A stretch of DNA of 64,000 bases from an uncultured Erysipelotrichaceae bacterium (lineage in GTDB: Bacteria > Bacillota_I > Bacilli_A > Erysipelotrichales > Erysipelotrichaceae): the NCBI GenBank assembly GCA_944325685.1, contig CALVBC010000029.1, forward strand, positions 62,001 to 126,000, written 5' to 3'. The notes under the pieces are model-generated. The model had not been told where the DNA came from, did not search any database, and saw only the letters and a program-made list of their open reading frames with translations. This document shows positions 16,770-25,662 of this stretch, one piece after another (the stretch's first letter is position 1; every line of letters starts with the position of its first letter). Made by a program: the position numbers and the translations under genes.

Positions 16770-17794
16770 TGAAACTAGCTTTTGCCTCAGATTATCAAGA
16801 AGGAGCACATCCAAAGATCATCGAAAAGCTCGTTGAGACTAATGATCTAAAGACCACGGGTTATGGAAGTGACCCTTATACTATAAAAGCTTCAGAACTC
16901 ATCAAGAGGGCTTGTGGTAATGATGATCTAGATGTCTATCTATTAGTCGGTGGTACCCAGACCAACAAGGTCGTCATCGACTCTCTTTTAAGGCCCTATG
17001 AAGGGGTCATCAGCCCTGATAGTGGCCACATCAATGTCCATGAAGCAGGGGCGATCGAAAATGGCGGTCATAAGGTATTGACGATCAAAAACGAAAAAGG
17101 AAAGATAAGCAGTCAAGATATCAAAGACTATTGTAGGGCATTTTACGCTGACCAAAACGCTAGTCACATGGTAAAGCCAGGCATGGTCTATCTCTCACAA
17201 CCGACTGAGTTTGGGACCCTTTATCATAAAGATGAGCTTATGGCAATAAGGGAAGTCTGTGATGAGTATGATCTAGCCCTTTATATCGACGGTGCTCGGT
17301 TAGCTTATGCTTTGGCATGTGATGAAAACGATGTATCGCTTAAAGAACTAGCTTGTATCTCTGATGCCTTTTATATCGGTGGGACAAAGTGTGGAGCCTT
17401 ATTTGGTGAAGCACTAGTCACGAAAAAAGACCTCATCCCTCATCTTTTCACTCTCATCAAACAACATGGCGCCCTATTAGCTAAAGGACGGATCTTAGGG
17501 GTCCAATTCAGCGCTTTCTTTGAAGATGGCTTATATCTTGATATCGCAAGATCGGCTGTGGTATATGCCGATAAGATCAGAGATGCCTTAAAGGAAAAAG
17601 GATATAAGATCGTATATGAAGATCCGACTAATCAGATCTTCATCGAAGTCACTGATCAAAAGATGCATGAGTTAGAAAAGGACATCAGCTTCAGTTTCTG
17701 GGAAAAGAGCGATGAAGATCATACCGTTATCCGCATAGTCACCAGTTGGTCGACCACACAAGCTGAGGTCGATGATCTAATAGCATTACTGTAA
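16766..17794 (+). CDS. Low-specificity L-threonine aldolase-like PLP enzyme
   Basis: The 342-residue fold-type I PLP enzyme fits the beta-eliminating-lyase/threonine aldolase family. It has GGTQTNKVVIDSLL near the N-terminus, the SGHINVHEAGAIE cofactor-stacking His region, ALYIDGARLAYAL with the PLP-binding Asp, and GGTKCGALFGE with the Schiff-base lysine. Typical activity is threonine (or allo-threonine) to glycine and acetaldehyde. It overlaps the kinase stop and lies twenty bases before the next gene. Phenylserine or related aldolase activity cannot be excluded. Confidence 0.88.
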   Translation: MMKLAFASDYQEGAHPKIIEKLVETNDLKTTGYGSDPYTIKASELIKRACGNDDLDVYLLVGGTQTNKVVIDSLLRPYEGVISPDSGHINVHEAGAIENGGHKVLTIKNEKGKISSQDIKDYCRAFYADQNASHMVKPGMVYLSQPTEFGTLYHKDELMAIREVCDEYDLALYIDGARLAYALACDENDVSLKELACISDAFYIGGTKCGALFGEALVTKKDLIPHLFTLIKQHGALLAKGRILGVQFSAFFEDGLYLDIARSAVVYADKIRDALKEKGYKIVYEDPTNQIFIEVTDQKMHELEKDISFSFWEKSDEDHTVIRIVTSWSTTQAEVDDLIALL

Positions 17795-17801
17795 AAAATG
17801 T

Positions 17802-17815
17802 TATAATACACTTCA
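17802..17815 (+). promoter_or_regulatory. Leaderless-type promoter of the DUF5662-ald pair
   Basis: TATAAT at 17802-17807, seven bases, then the ATG at 17815. No Shine-Dalgarno sequence is present. The whole promoter fits in the twenty-base intergenic gap. Confidence 0.6.
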
Positions 17816-18345
17816 TGAATAAAGTGTTTGGACATTTAAAGACGATAACAAAGCACAAGATCAAAGTCGGTCAATTGTGTTTTCGTTGTCACCTCTATAA
17901 ACAAGGCCTACTACACGACCTAAGCAAGTATTCATATACCGAACTGAAGACGGGTTTTAAATACTATCAAGGCTATCGTTCACCGATCGATGCCGAAAAG
18001 GAAGAAAAGGGTTATTCGATGGGTTGGATGCACCATAAAGGGCGCAATAAACACCATTGGGAATATTGGCTCGATAATAGCCCTAATGGTGTCATCCCGA
18101 TCGAAATGCCCAAGCGTTATGCCCTAGAGATGTTTTGTGATGGGGTAGCAGCTAGTATGATCTATAAGGGTGATGCCTATACTGATCGCAGCCCCTTGGA
18201 TTATTTTGAAGGTGGTAGGAAAGTGCGCTTGATGCATCCTAATACCGATGCCTTATTGACCCATCTTTTTAATCATTTAGCGGATAATGGTCTAGATAAG
18301 ACGATCGAACATATATTGAAAGATATCAAAGGAGGAATATCATGA
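17815..18345 (+). CDS. DUF5662 family protein (HD-like)
   Basis: The 176-residue protein shows the DUF5662 pattern: an N-terminal KTITKHKIKVGQ-like helix, GLLHDLSKYSYTELK with an HD pair, YYQGYRSPIDAEK, GWMHHKGRNKHHWEYW rich in His, and a late DGVAASMIYKG helix. The His/Asp layout suggests a metal-dependent HD-type hydrolase, but no activity is known to me. It starts 7 bases after a TATAAT box, and its stop overlaps the ald ATG. Confidence 0.8.
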   Translation: MNKVFGHLKTITKHKIKVGQLCFRCHLYKQGLLHDLSKYSYTELKTGFKYYQGYRSPIDAEKEEKGYSMGWMHHKGRNKHHWEYWLDNSPNGVIPIEMPKRYALEMFCDGVAASMIYKGDAYTDRSPLDYFEGGRKVRLMHPNTDALLTHLFNHLADNGLDKTIEHILKDIKGGIS

Positions 18346-19451
18346 TAATCGGTGTACCTAAAGAGATCAAGAATAATGAAAACCGTGTCGCCTTGACGCC
18401 AGCTGGCGCTCATGACTTAGTTGTAAGAGGTCATGCGGTCTATGTCGAAACGATGGCAGGAGAGGGCAGTGGCTTCAGTGATGATGAGTATCGTGAAGTC
18501 GGCGCTATCGTGACTGATAAGGAAGAAGTATTTAAAAAAGCCGATCTTATCGTCAAGGTCAAAGAGTACTTAGAAGAAGAATACAAGTACTTACGTCAAG
18601 ATCAGATGGTCTTTACCTACCTACATATCGCCGCCGATGAAAGCTTCGCTAACGCGCTCATCGATTCAAAGACCACGGCGATCGCCTATGAGACGGTCAC
18701 GGATAAAAACGGTGGACTACCGCTTCTTACGCCGATGTCACAGGTCGCCGGTAGGATGGCAGTACAAGTCGGTGCTTGGATCTTACAAAAGGCCAATGGT
18801 GGTAGTGGCATCCTATTAGGTGGTGTACCTGGTGTCCATCCAGCGAAGGTCGTCGTCTTAGGTGGTGGTGTCGTCGGTTTTGAAGCAGCTAGGATGGCCA
18901 ATGGTTTAGGTGCTGATGTCGAAGTATTCGAAGTCGATCAAAGGCGGATGGCTCAGATCGATGAGATCACAAATGGTCAGATCCATACTGTCTACTCCAA
19001 TAGCTATAATCTTAAAAAAGCGATCAGAGAAGCTGACCTTGTGATCGGAGCGATCCTCATCCCTGGTGCTAAGGCACCAAAGATCGTCACTGAAGAGATG
19101 GTCAAGACGATGAAGAAAGGATCAGCCATCGTCGATGTCGCGATCGACCAAGGCGGATGTATCGCTACATGTGACCATACGACATCTCATGATGTCCCGA
19201 CATATGAAAGATATGGGGTCAATCACTATTCAGTCCCTAATATGCCAGGTGCTGTTCCTCGTACTTCGACCTTGGCTTTATCCAATGCGACCTTGCCATA
19301 TATAATCAAATTAGCTGATAAAGGGATCAAGGCTTTAAAGGAAGATCCAGGTTTTATGGATGGTCTTAATACCTATGATGGTCACTTTACATGCAAGGCT
19401 GTAGCCGAAGCATTTGATAAAGAATATATCGATCCTGATACATTATTTTAA
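18342..19451 (+). CDS. ald: Alanine dehydrogenase
   Basis: The 369-residue enzyme interconverts L-alanine and pyruvate with NAD. Signature blocks are IGVPKEIKNNENRVALTPAG at the start, catalytic Lys and His regions (VKVKEYLEEEY; FTYLHIAAD), the Rossmann motif VVLGGGVVGFEAARMA near residue 170 and HYSVPNMPGAVPRTST near 297. Length fits the family (about 370). AAAGGAGG precedes the ATG, which overlaps the DUF5662 stop. It ends at a strong terminator. It probably serves alanine catabolism or NADH recycling. Confidence 0.96.
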   Translation: MIIGVPKEIKNNENRVALTPAGAHDLVVRGHAVYVETMAGEGSGFSDDEYREVGAIVTDKEEVFKKADLIVKVKEYLEEEYKYLRQDQMVFTYLHIAADESFANALIDSKTTAIAYETVTDKNGGLPLLTPMSQVAGRMAVQVGAWILQKANGGSGILLGGVPGVHPAKVVVLGGGVVGFEAARMANGLGADVEVFEVDQRRMAQIDEITNGQIHTVYSNSYNLKKAIREADLVIGAILIPGAKAPKIVTEEMVKTMKKGSAIVDVAIDQGGCIATCDHTTSHDVPTYERYGVNHYSVPNMPGAVPRTSTLALSNATLPYIIKLADKGIKALKEDPGFMDGLNTYDGHFTCKAVAEAFDKEYIDPDTLF

Positions 19452-19478
19452 AAAAGAGTCCCTTCGCGGGGACTTTTA
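19452..19478. terminator. Bidirectional terminator after ald
   Basis: AGTCCC (19457-19462) / GGGACT (19469-19474) stem with a TTCG-containing loop, A5 before and T4 after. It is shared with the convergent gene ending at 19476. Confidence 0.85.
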
Positions 19479-20489
19479 TTTGAATTCAAGATTTGGGAAT
19501 AACCATTCCATCGTTTCATTGGGATATGTCTTATCGATCAGGTCATCTAAAGATGAGGTAGCAGCGACACCATTCACCCTTTCTTGCCAGCGATAGACGA
19601 CAAGACCACTAGCTAAAGAGTTGACGATCATAAAGACCAAAAGACACCATGTCAGGGTTTTGCCGATCTTGTTGGGGATCTTTAAGATCCAGATCGCCAT
19701 GCGTGGGTAGATCTCCTTGATCCAAAGGATGCCCAAGATCCCCCAGAAGATCGAATACAACAAGCAGATCCGCCCATTGAGGTTAAAGGGCATACTAGAG
19801 TAATCCCAAGATGTTGAGCCAAAGACCATCTCTTGGAAGAAACTACAGAGATATTCGATCACACTGCCGACGACAAAGCCACCCACAAAGGAGTAGATAC
19901 GTGATCTATTACGGTATTTATATAGGAAAAAGGAAAGGGCTAAAGCACCTAGACCATATACTAAGTTAAATGGTCCCCAGATAAGACCGACCCTATTTTC
20001 AAGATGACCTCTGGTGATAAGACAAAACAACATCTCGATCGCGACACCACCAAAACAACCGATGAAGAAGATCCAAAAGAGCTTGTAGAAGGTATTTCCT
20101 CTTGCGAAGTGACTAGCTTTATCTTCCTTATAGTCGATCATCGCATTAGGTGGTTTAGGCTTAAAGAAGCCACCTTTATCACTCTGTTTCTCAAAGTCTT
20201 CAGCCTCTTTGATCCGCGTTTTGATCTCATCAGCTGCTTCTTTGGTACTATGATGCATCCTTTGAAAGATATCACTCGCATCATCTAAAAGTTCAACTTC
20301 ATCTAATAGGGCATCCTTCAGTCTTTCGACATCAGATATCCCATCTTCTGTCGCTTTAGCTAATTCGTCCATCTGTGACCTGACACTATAGGTTACATCT
20401 TCTTCTAATTCCAAGAGATCTTTTTTAACGCTGTCATAGCGATAGCGCAATTTCTCATTCATCTTATATCGTCTTTTTTCTTTTGCCAT
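19476..20489 (-). CDS. CmpB-like putative ABC-transporter type IV membrane protein with coiled-coil N-terminus
   Basis: The 337-residue product begins with a charged, Glu/Lys-rich coiled-coil of about 130 residues. A membrane domain of the CmpB family (putative ABC-transporter type IV) follows: FFIGCFGGVAIEMLFCL, NRVGLIWGPFNLVYGLGAL, GGFVVGSVIEYLCSF and GRICLLYSIFWGILGI. Six to seven helices are visible. Function is unknown. The start at 20489 follows an AGGGG site and a TATAAT at 20507-20512 (minus). A shorter paralogue lies at 24961-25662. Confidence 0.82.
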   Translation of the reverse strand: MAKEKRRYKMNEKLRYRYDSVKKDLLELEEDVTYSVRSQMDELAKATEDGISDVERLKDALLDEVELLDDASDIFQRMHHSTKEAADEIKTRIKEAEDFEKQSDKGGFFKPKPPNAMIDYKEDKASHFARGNTFYKLFWIFFIGCFGGVAIEMLFCLITRGHLENRVGLIWGPFNLVYGLGALALSFFLYKYRNRSRIYSFVGGFVVGSVIEYLCSFFQEMVFGSTSWDYSSMPFNLNGRICLLYSIFWGILGILWIKEIYPRMAIWILKIPNKIGKTLTWCLLVFMIVNSLASGLVVYRWQERVNGVAATSSLDDLIDKTYPNETMEWLFPNLEFK

Positions 20490-20630
20490 ATATTACCCCT
20501 AGCTATATTATAAATGAACAACATAAGGACCAAAAGTTATTTATGTTCAAGATGTATGAAACTGTATACGACCTAAGTATTAGACAACGAAAATAAAGTG
20601 ATCTAAAATGGAGAAAAGAGGAGGAAGATC

Positions 20631-21056
20631 ATGAAATATCTAGAAAAAGAAGAATTCGCTAAGGTCAACAGTTTTGGCCTCGGCTTTCCTAATGATGCAT
20701 ATGCTAAGTACTTTATCGGGCAAAGCTATCTCAATACACTGACTAAAGAGCCACTGGCAATGTCTAATGTCACCTTCGAGCCAGGATGTCGTAATAACTG
20801 GCATATCCACCATGCGAAAAAGGGTGGTGGCCAGATCTTGATCTGCACAGCAGGTGAAGGTTGGTATCAAGAATGGAGTAAAGAAGCGGTGAGCCTAGAG
20901 CCAGGTAAAGTCATCGTCATCCCCGAAGGTGTCAAACATTGGCATGGCGCTAAGAAGGATTCGTGGTTTGCTCATATCGCTTTTGAAGTGCCAGGTGAAA
21001 ATACTTCAAATGAATGGTTAGAAGCTGTTACTGATGAAGAGTACGCTAAATTATGA
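20631..21056 (+). CDS. Cupin domain protein
   Basis: The 141-residue single cupin has motif 1 as PGCRNNWHIHHAKKGGGQIL and motif 2 as PEGVKHWHGAKKDSWFAHIA, giving the His/Gln/His metal set. GAGGAGG precedes the ATG. The stop overlaps the start of a carboxymuconolactone-decarboxylase-type gene (ATGA). This pair recurs in Firmicutes, where it is usually linked to aldehyde or peroxide detoxification by context only. With its partner frameshifted here, the cupin may be acting alone. Confidence 0.88.
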   Translation: MKYLEKEEFAKVNSFGLGFPNDAYAKYFIGQSYLNTLTKEPLAMSNVTFEPGCRNNWHIHHAKKGGGQILICTAGEGWYQEWSKEAVSLEPGKVIVIPEGVKHWHGAKKDSWFAHIAFEVPGENTSNEWLEAVTDEEYAKL

Positions 21057-21737
21057 TCGATCTAAATAGCTACGATAAGGAGTATAAAGAGCGTCTAGAT
21101 GCCTTTATCGATGAAGTCAAAAACGAAGAAGGTTATACCTTAGATAAGGATATCCGCTATTTGGTGATCTTTGGCTTCTTTAGTAGGTGAAGGGGCATAT
21201 GATGCCTATAAGATCGTCTTAGATGAAGCGATAAAATATGGTATGAAGGCGACGATGGTCAAAGAGATGGTCTATCAAGCTACTGATTATCTAGGTTTTG
21301 GTCGTGCATTGCCTTTTATCGAGATCACAAATGACATCTTGACTCAAAATAAGATATCTCTACCCTTAGAAGATATGGCGACAACGACTAAAGATGATCG
21401 TCTAGAAAAAGGTGTTAAAGCGCAAGTAGCGGTCTTTGGTGATCATATGAAAGAAGCCTATAAACAAGGCAAGATCAATGAGTATCTAGCGGCTAATTGC
21501 TTTGGTGATTACTATACTAGAAAAGGTCTTGATCTCACTTTGCGAGAGCTTATGACCTTCTGTTTCCTTATGGCCCAAGGTGGTTGTGAGCCACAACTTA
21601 TCGCCCATGCCAAAGGCAATATGCGTATGGGAAATGATAAGGACTACTTGATGCGTGTCATCATCCAGTGCTTACCATATATCGGCTATCCTAGGGCGTT
21701 GAATGCTATAAGTTGTGTTGAAAAAGCTTCCGCATAA
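21053..21737 (+). pseudogene. Carboxymuconolactone decarboxylase family protein, frameshifted
   Basis: Two reading frames encode one protein. Frame A starts at the ATG at 21053 and reads to ...DIRYLVI before diverging and stopping at 21188. Frame B continues with LASLVGEGAYDAYKIVLDE from 21171 to the TAA at 21735-21737. Together they give the expected ~228-residue carboxymuconolactone decarboxylase/AhpD-like chain (YQATDYLGFGRALPF, FCFLMAQGGCEPQL). One extra T in the ATCTTTGGC run near 21168-21173 explains the break. Either the gene is recently inactivated or the base is an assembly error. The redox Cys pair of AhpD is not seen. Confidence 0.82.
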
Positions 21738-21746
21738 CGGAAGCTC
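21721..21746 (-). terminator. Terminator of the SNF2 gene, within the end of the CMD frame
   Basis: AGCTTCCG (21725-21732) / CGGAAGCT (21738-21745), perfect 8-bp stem with a 5-base loop. Read on the minus strand it is followed by TTTTT, so it mainly serves the helicase gene ending at 21745. Confidence 0.8.
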
Positions 21747-24700
21747 ATCTTTCAAATAACTTGATGATGTCTTCTTTAGACATCTTGGCTAAGGATCCGT
21801 CATTGCCTTCTACGAAGGCATCGGCGAGATCCTTTTTACGTCTTTGCATCTTGACGATCTTCTCTTCGATCGAATCGCGCATGATCAGACGATAGACCTG
21901 GACATTGGCATTTTGGCCGATGCGGTGGGCACGATCGGTGGCTTGCTCTTGGGCGGAGATATTCCACCAAGGGTCGATGTGGATGACCGCTTCAGCAGCG
22001 GTGAGATTAAGGCCAGTACCACCAGCCTTAAGCGATATGAGAAAGACTGGTGTCTTGTCGCTTTGGAATTTAGCGACAAGATCTCTTCTTTCCTCTTTAG
22101 AGGTCTTACCAGTCAATGTATAGTATTTGATATCCTCTTTATCTAACTCTAGGGCTAATAGATCGATGAGGGAAGTAAAGCTTGAAAAGATCAAGACTTT
22201 TTTGTCGTGCTCGTGTAAGATCTTGACAAGGTCGATACAGGCTAAGACCTTACTAGATGGTTCCTTGATATCATCATAGATCAGCCTTGGATCAAGACAT
22301 AACTCCCTCAGCCTTGTCAGCATCGCCAAAATGGCGATGTGGTCGATCTCAGGACCGTTCATCTTGATCTTCATCTCCTTGTTGACGGTAGCAAGATTTG
22401 CCAGGTATAGCTTATGTTCATCCTCATTAAAATCGATGAGATATTCATGATCGACCTTATCCGGCAATTCCTTTAAGACATCCTTCTTGGTCCGCCTTAG
22501 GATAAATGGCGATACTAAGGTCTTTAGCTCATCGCGTTTTTCATCATCATCATATAAGACGATCCCTGTTTCAAAGTTTGTCTTAAAATAGTTATAGCTG
22601 AATAGATAATGAGGCATCAAAAAATCAAAGATCGACCATAGTTCAGCTAAGGAGTTCTCGATCGGTGTCCCACTTAGGGCTAAGCGATGGCGACTCTTTA
22701 ACTCTTTGACGCTGGTGGCATTTTTCGTCTTTTGGTTTTTGATATTCTGAGCTTCATCTAAGATGACATATTCAAAGTCATGGTCTTTATAAACCTCGAT
22801 ATCACGACGCAAGTAGTCATAAGATGTGATGATGACATCATACTCTTCATATCTTTTGATCGCTTCTTCACGCGCTTTTTTAGTGCCGGTGATAAGCTCA
22901 TACTTTAAGCCAGCACTAAAGCGGTTGATCTCATCTTCCCAGTTGTATATTAATGATGCTGGACAGACGATGATCGAGTGCTTCTTCTCATCTTTGATCG
23001 TATCTAATAGGGCGATGACTTGGATCGTCTTACCTAAGCCCATCTCATCAGCTAGGATGCCATTTAGGTTATAATCATAAAGCATCAATAACCATTTAAC
23101 ACCATACTTTTGATAGTCACGTAAGATATCATCATAGCGCTCTAACATCTCATGGTCGCTTCTCAGGTCTTTAAGACCATCGATGTAGCTAAGCAAGGTC
23201 GGATCTTTATCGACTGTAAGCTTTGTCATCTTATCGAGTTTACTATCTAAGCCAAAGGCACGATAGGCATCGATGGTGGCTTTACCGTTTTTGAGGACCT
23301 TTAGATCAAGGTCGACACTTCTAAAGAGATCATCGAGCTCTTTTAATTCTTCGCTTTCAAGTTTGATGGTACTTCCATCTTTAAGACGATAGTATTTCTT
23401 CTTTTGCCGATAGGCACTTAAGATCTTACTAGCTTCATCGATATTGAGATCATCGCTACTGATGTCGATCTCTAAAAGGCCATTGTTGAAGCGGACACCG
23501 GCTTGGATCTTGTAACGCGCTTTTTTAGCGAGCTTTTTGATTGCTTCACTGATATAGACATCACAGTATTTGTTTAACTTGCTTAAGCTGTTTTGGACAA
23601 AGTCGAGCGTCTTTTCATCTTCAAGGTCTAATAGATAATGACCATCTTCGATATGACCGTAATTATTTAAGACTGTCTTAAGGACCTGGACTTTAAAGTC
23701 ATGGTCGTATTTATCATTATCGATGATCGCTATCTTTTCGCCTTTTTCATCTAGACCATAGATATCGATGAGGATATTATCATCATATAGGTCACCATAT
23801 AGTGATAAGCTTTGGATATCATCTCTTTTCTTGAGCGCTACATTGGTCTTGAGCTTGATGATATTTTGATATGGATAGATAAAGGTATTCAAGACATCAT
23901 CCAGATCATCATCGGCGACGATGAGCTTATCAGCGTTTACTTGATATAGGAATTCACATATGATCTCATCGGCTTTTGCAAAGTATTCGATGATATCATC
24001 ACGATAACGATAGATACCAAATTTAGTAAAGATCATATCATCATCTTCGATCGATAAAGAATAGTAATAACCTTCATCGCTAAGGGTCACTTCGACGATA
24101 TCATCCGTCTTTTTAAAAATGGTCTCATCATCATTAAAGATATGATAAAAGGCATCCATATCATCGCCTTCTAGATATACATAGCGATGACGGGGACGAT
24201 GATAACTATCGTAGCCATAATTATCGACGGCATTGCCTTTTACCTGCCTTAAAAAGGTGATAAAGTGCTTTGAGCGCTCGGAAAAAGCATCGATATCATG
24301 GATAAAGGCGATCTTTTTACCATAGCGGACATCGTCATGATCATCGATCGCATCGAGTAGTTTGTACCAGTTTTTGATGACATAGTGGTCATTTTCTTTA
24401 TTGTAGATATTAAAAGATAGGTATAGGCGACCATCTTTTTCAAAGCTTGGTACAAGATAATAGGTATCATCTTGAAAGACCTTTTTGATCAGTTTTGATC
24501 GTTTTGTATTGTTGTGGATCAAGAGGCTTTGCGTTCGTAATTTGCCTCTTTCGATATTCATCTTTTCAAAATAGCTGAGTTTACTATTTCTGATGTCACG
24601 GATGCTTTTCTCGCTTTCTTCCTTGGCATCATAATAATAACCATCTTCATCGATAAAACGACCGATGAGATGGTAGATACAAGCACCGATATGAGCGCAT

Positions 24701-24942
24701 AGCTTATCGGGCTTAAACCAATGACAATCACATCCAGCATCGACGATCCTTTGATCAGGTGTGATAAAAAAGGATGGATGATAATAGTTATAGCCGACCT
24801 TTAAAGAAGCTTCTACTTGATAACCATAGTCATCATCTCCCCAAACATCCAAAAAGGTTATCGAACCATTTTCGGCATAATTTTGGGCGACGATACGGTC
24901 GACTTCACTGATATAAAAAAGGTATGTCTTATCGATAAACAT
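21745..24942 (-). CDS. SWIM zinc-finger SNF2-family helicase/ATPase
   Basis: This 1065-residue Swi2/Snf2 DNA translocase has a SWIM zinc finger near residues 70-90 (CDCHWFKPDKLCAHIGACIYH, a CxCx(n)CxH pattern). A long helicase-associated region follows, then motor lobe 1 with Walker A DEMGLGKT near residue 633 and DEAQ near 728, and lobe 2 ending with TGLNLTAAEAVIHIDPWWN and DRAHRIGQ. The family acts on protein-DNA complexes, often near RNA polymerase, but its precise role in Firmicutes is unsettled. A TACCAT extended -10 lies 6 bases before the ATG. An AAAGGT directly before the ATG could alternatively serve as a weak ribosome site. Confidence 0.93.
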   Translation of the reverse strand: MFIDKTYLFYISEVDRIVAQNYAENGSITFLDVWGDDDYGYQVEASLKVGYNYYHPSFFITPDQRIVDAGCDCHWFKPDKLCAHIGACIYHLIGRFIDEDGYYYDAKEESEKSIRDIRNSKLSYFEKMNIERGKLRTQSLLIHNNTKRSKLIKKVFQDDTYYLVPSFEKDGRLYLSFNIYNKENDHYVIKNWYKLLDAIDDHDDVRYGKKIAFIHDIDAFSERSKHFITFLRQVKGNAVDNYGYDSYHRPRHRYVYLEGDDMDAFYHIFNDDETIFKKTDDIVEVTLSDEGYYYSLSIEDDDMIFTKFGIYRYRDDIIEYFAKADEIICEFLYQVNADKLIVADDDLDDVLNTFIYPYQNIIKLKTNVALKKRDDIQSLSLYGDLYDDNILIDIYGLDEKGEKIAIIDNDKYDHDFKVQVLKTVLNNYGHIEDGHYLLDLEDEKTLDFVQNSLSKLNKYCDVYISEAIKKLAKKARYKIQAGVRFNNGLLEIDISSDDLNIDEASKILSAYRQKKKYYRLKDGSTIKLESEELKELDDLFRSVDLDLKVLKNGKATIDAYRAFGLDSKLDKMTKLTVDKDPTLLSYIDGLKDLRSDHEMLERYDDILRDYQKYGVKWLLMLYDYNLNGILADEMGLGKTIQVIALLDTIKDEKKHSIIVCPASLIYNWEDEINRFSAGLKYELITGTKKAREEAIKRYEEYDVIITSYDYLRRDIEVYKDHDFEYVILDEAQNIKNQKTKNATSVKELKSRHRLALSGTPIENSLAELWSIFDFLMPHYLFSYNYFKTNFETGIVLYDDDEKRDELKTLVSPFILRRTKKDVLKELPDKVDHEYLIDFNEDEHKLYLANLATVNKEMKIKMNGPEIDHIAILAMLTRLRELCLDPRLIYDDIKEPSSKVLACIDLVKILHEHDKKVLIFSSFTSLIDLLALELDKEDIKYYTLTGKTSKEERRDLVAKFQSDKTPVFLISLKAGGTGLNLTAAEAVIHIDPWWNISAQEQATDRAHRIGQNANVQVYRLIMRDSIEEKIVKMQRRKKDLADAFVEGNDGSLAKMSKEDIIKLFER

Positions 24943-24957
24943 ACCTTTATGGTACCA
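24942..24957 (-). promoter_or_regulatory. Possible leaderless extended -10 promoter of the SNF2 gene
   Basis: Minus strand TGG-TACCAT (-10 at 24949-24954) is followed by six bases and the ATG. The spacer AAAGGT could also be read as a poor Shine-Dalgarno site, so this case is ambiguous. Confidence 0.35.
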
Positions 24958-24960
24958 TTT

Positions 24961-25662
24961 TTAACGCTGATTTTTAAGGTTATCGAGATATTCTCGGATA
25001 TCTTTGCGGTCAGGGAAGCGGAAGAAGGTCGCCTTATTTTCATTGAAGGTCTTGGCTATATCCGAACGCATGTCCTTGAAGGTGATGACAAGATCGCTGT
25101 TTTTGAGGGTTTTAGCGATCTTGGTCGATAGATGCATCGTCTCAAAGAGGTCGATCAGGACAAAGCCATAGAACATACCGACCACAAAGGAGAACTCGAT
25201 GTGGGAGGTGAATAGACCTACAGCTCTAACTAGATATGGGTTGACTAAGAAATAATAGATGACCGATACTACGCCCCATAAGATCGAAAAACGTAGACAG
25301 ATCAGACCCTTGTAGTTGAACTTCTCATTGCGATAATCCCACAAGCGCATCTTGAGACCTTTGAGGAAGAATTCACCACCGACAAGCTCAAGTAAGGTCA
25401 TGAGTACACTAGCCAAGATGAAGATCATGACGACATCGAAGATGATATTACCTAAACTGAATTTATCTAAAAGATAGCTCAGGATATAAAGGATGACTGT
25501 CCCAAAGCCATAGATCGGAAGATATGGTCCTTGTAAGAAACCAGGGTTGATCCAACGTCGTGCTTTACCGATAAAACGATTGAAGAATAACTCCATGAAC
25601 CAACCGACGATCGATCCGATCATGAATAAGAATAATAGGACTAATAGATCAAAGCGGTCCAT
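24961..25662 (-). CDS. CmpB-like putative ABC-transporter type IV membrane protein
   Basis: The 233-residue polytopic protein belongs to the same family as the 19476-20489 product but lacks the coiled-coil N-terminus. It has MIGSIVGWFMELFFNRF, NPGFLQGPYLPIYGFGTVIL, LELVGGEFFLKGLKMRLWDY and KGLICLRFSILWGVVSV. Such proteins have five to six helices and no known substrate. The ATG overlaps the htpG stop (TAATG), so it is translated from the CIRCE-controlled htpG message and could be heat-inducible. The SNF2 gene follows eighteen bases after its stop. Confidence 0.85.
   Translation of the reverse strand: MDRFDLLVLLFLFMIGSIVGWFMELFFNRFIGKARRWINPGFLQGPYLPIYGFGTVILYILSYLLDKFSLGNIIFDVVMIFILASVLMTLLELVGGEFFLKGLKMRLWDYRNEKFNYKGLICLRFSILWGVVSVIYYFLVNPYLVRAVGLFTSHIEFSFVVGMFYGFVLIDLFETMHLSTKIAKTLKNSDLVITFKDMRSDIAKTFNENKATFFRFPDRKDIREYLDNLKNQR

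Noticed and set aside
20560-20590. MerR-type operator upstream of the cupin gene
   Set aside because: The ACTGTATACGACCTAAGTAT region looked suggestive, but the two halves do not form a convincing inverted repeat with a 19-base spacer promoter.
21168-21188. Programmed ribosomal frameshift in the carboxymuconolactone decarboxylase gene
   Set aside because: No slippery heptamer, internal Shine-Dalgarno stimulator or downstream structure is evident; a single extra T is the simpler explanation.
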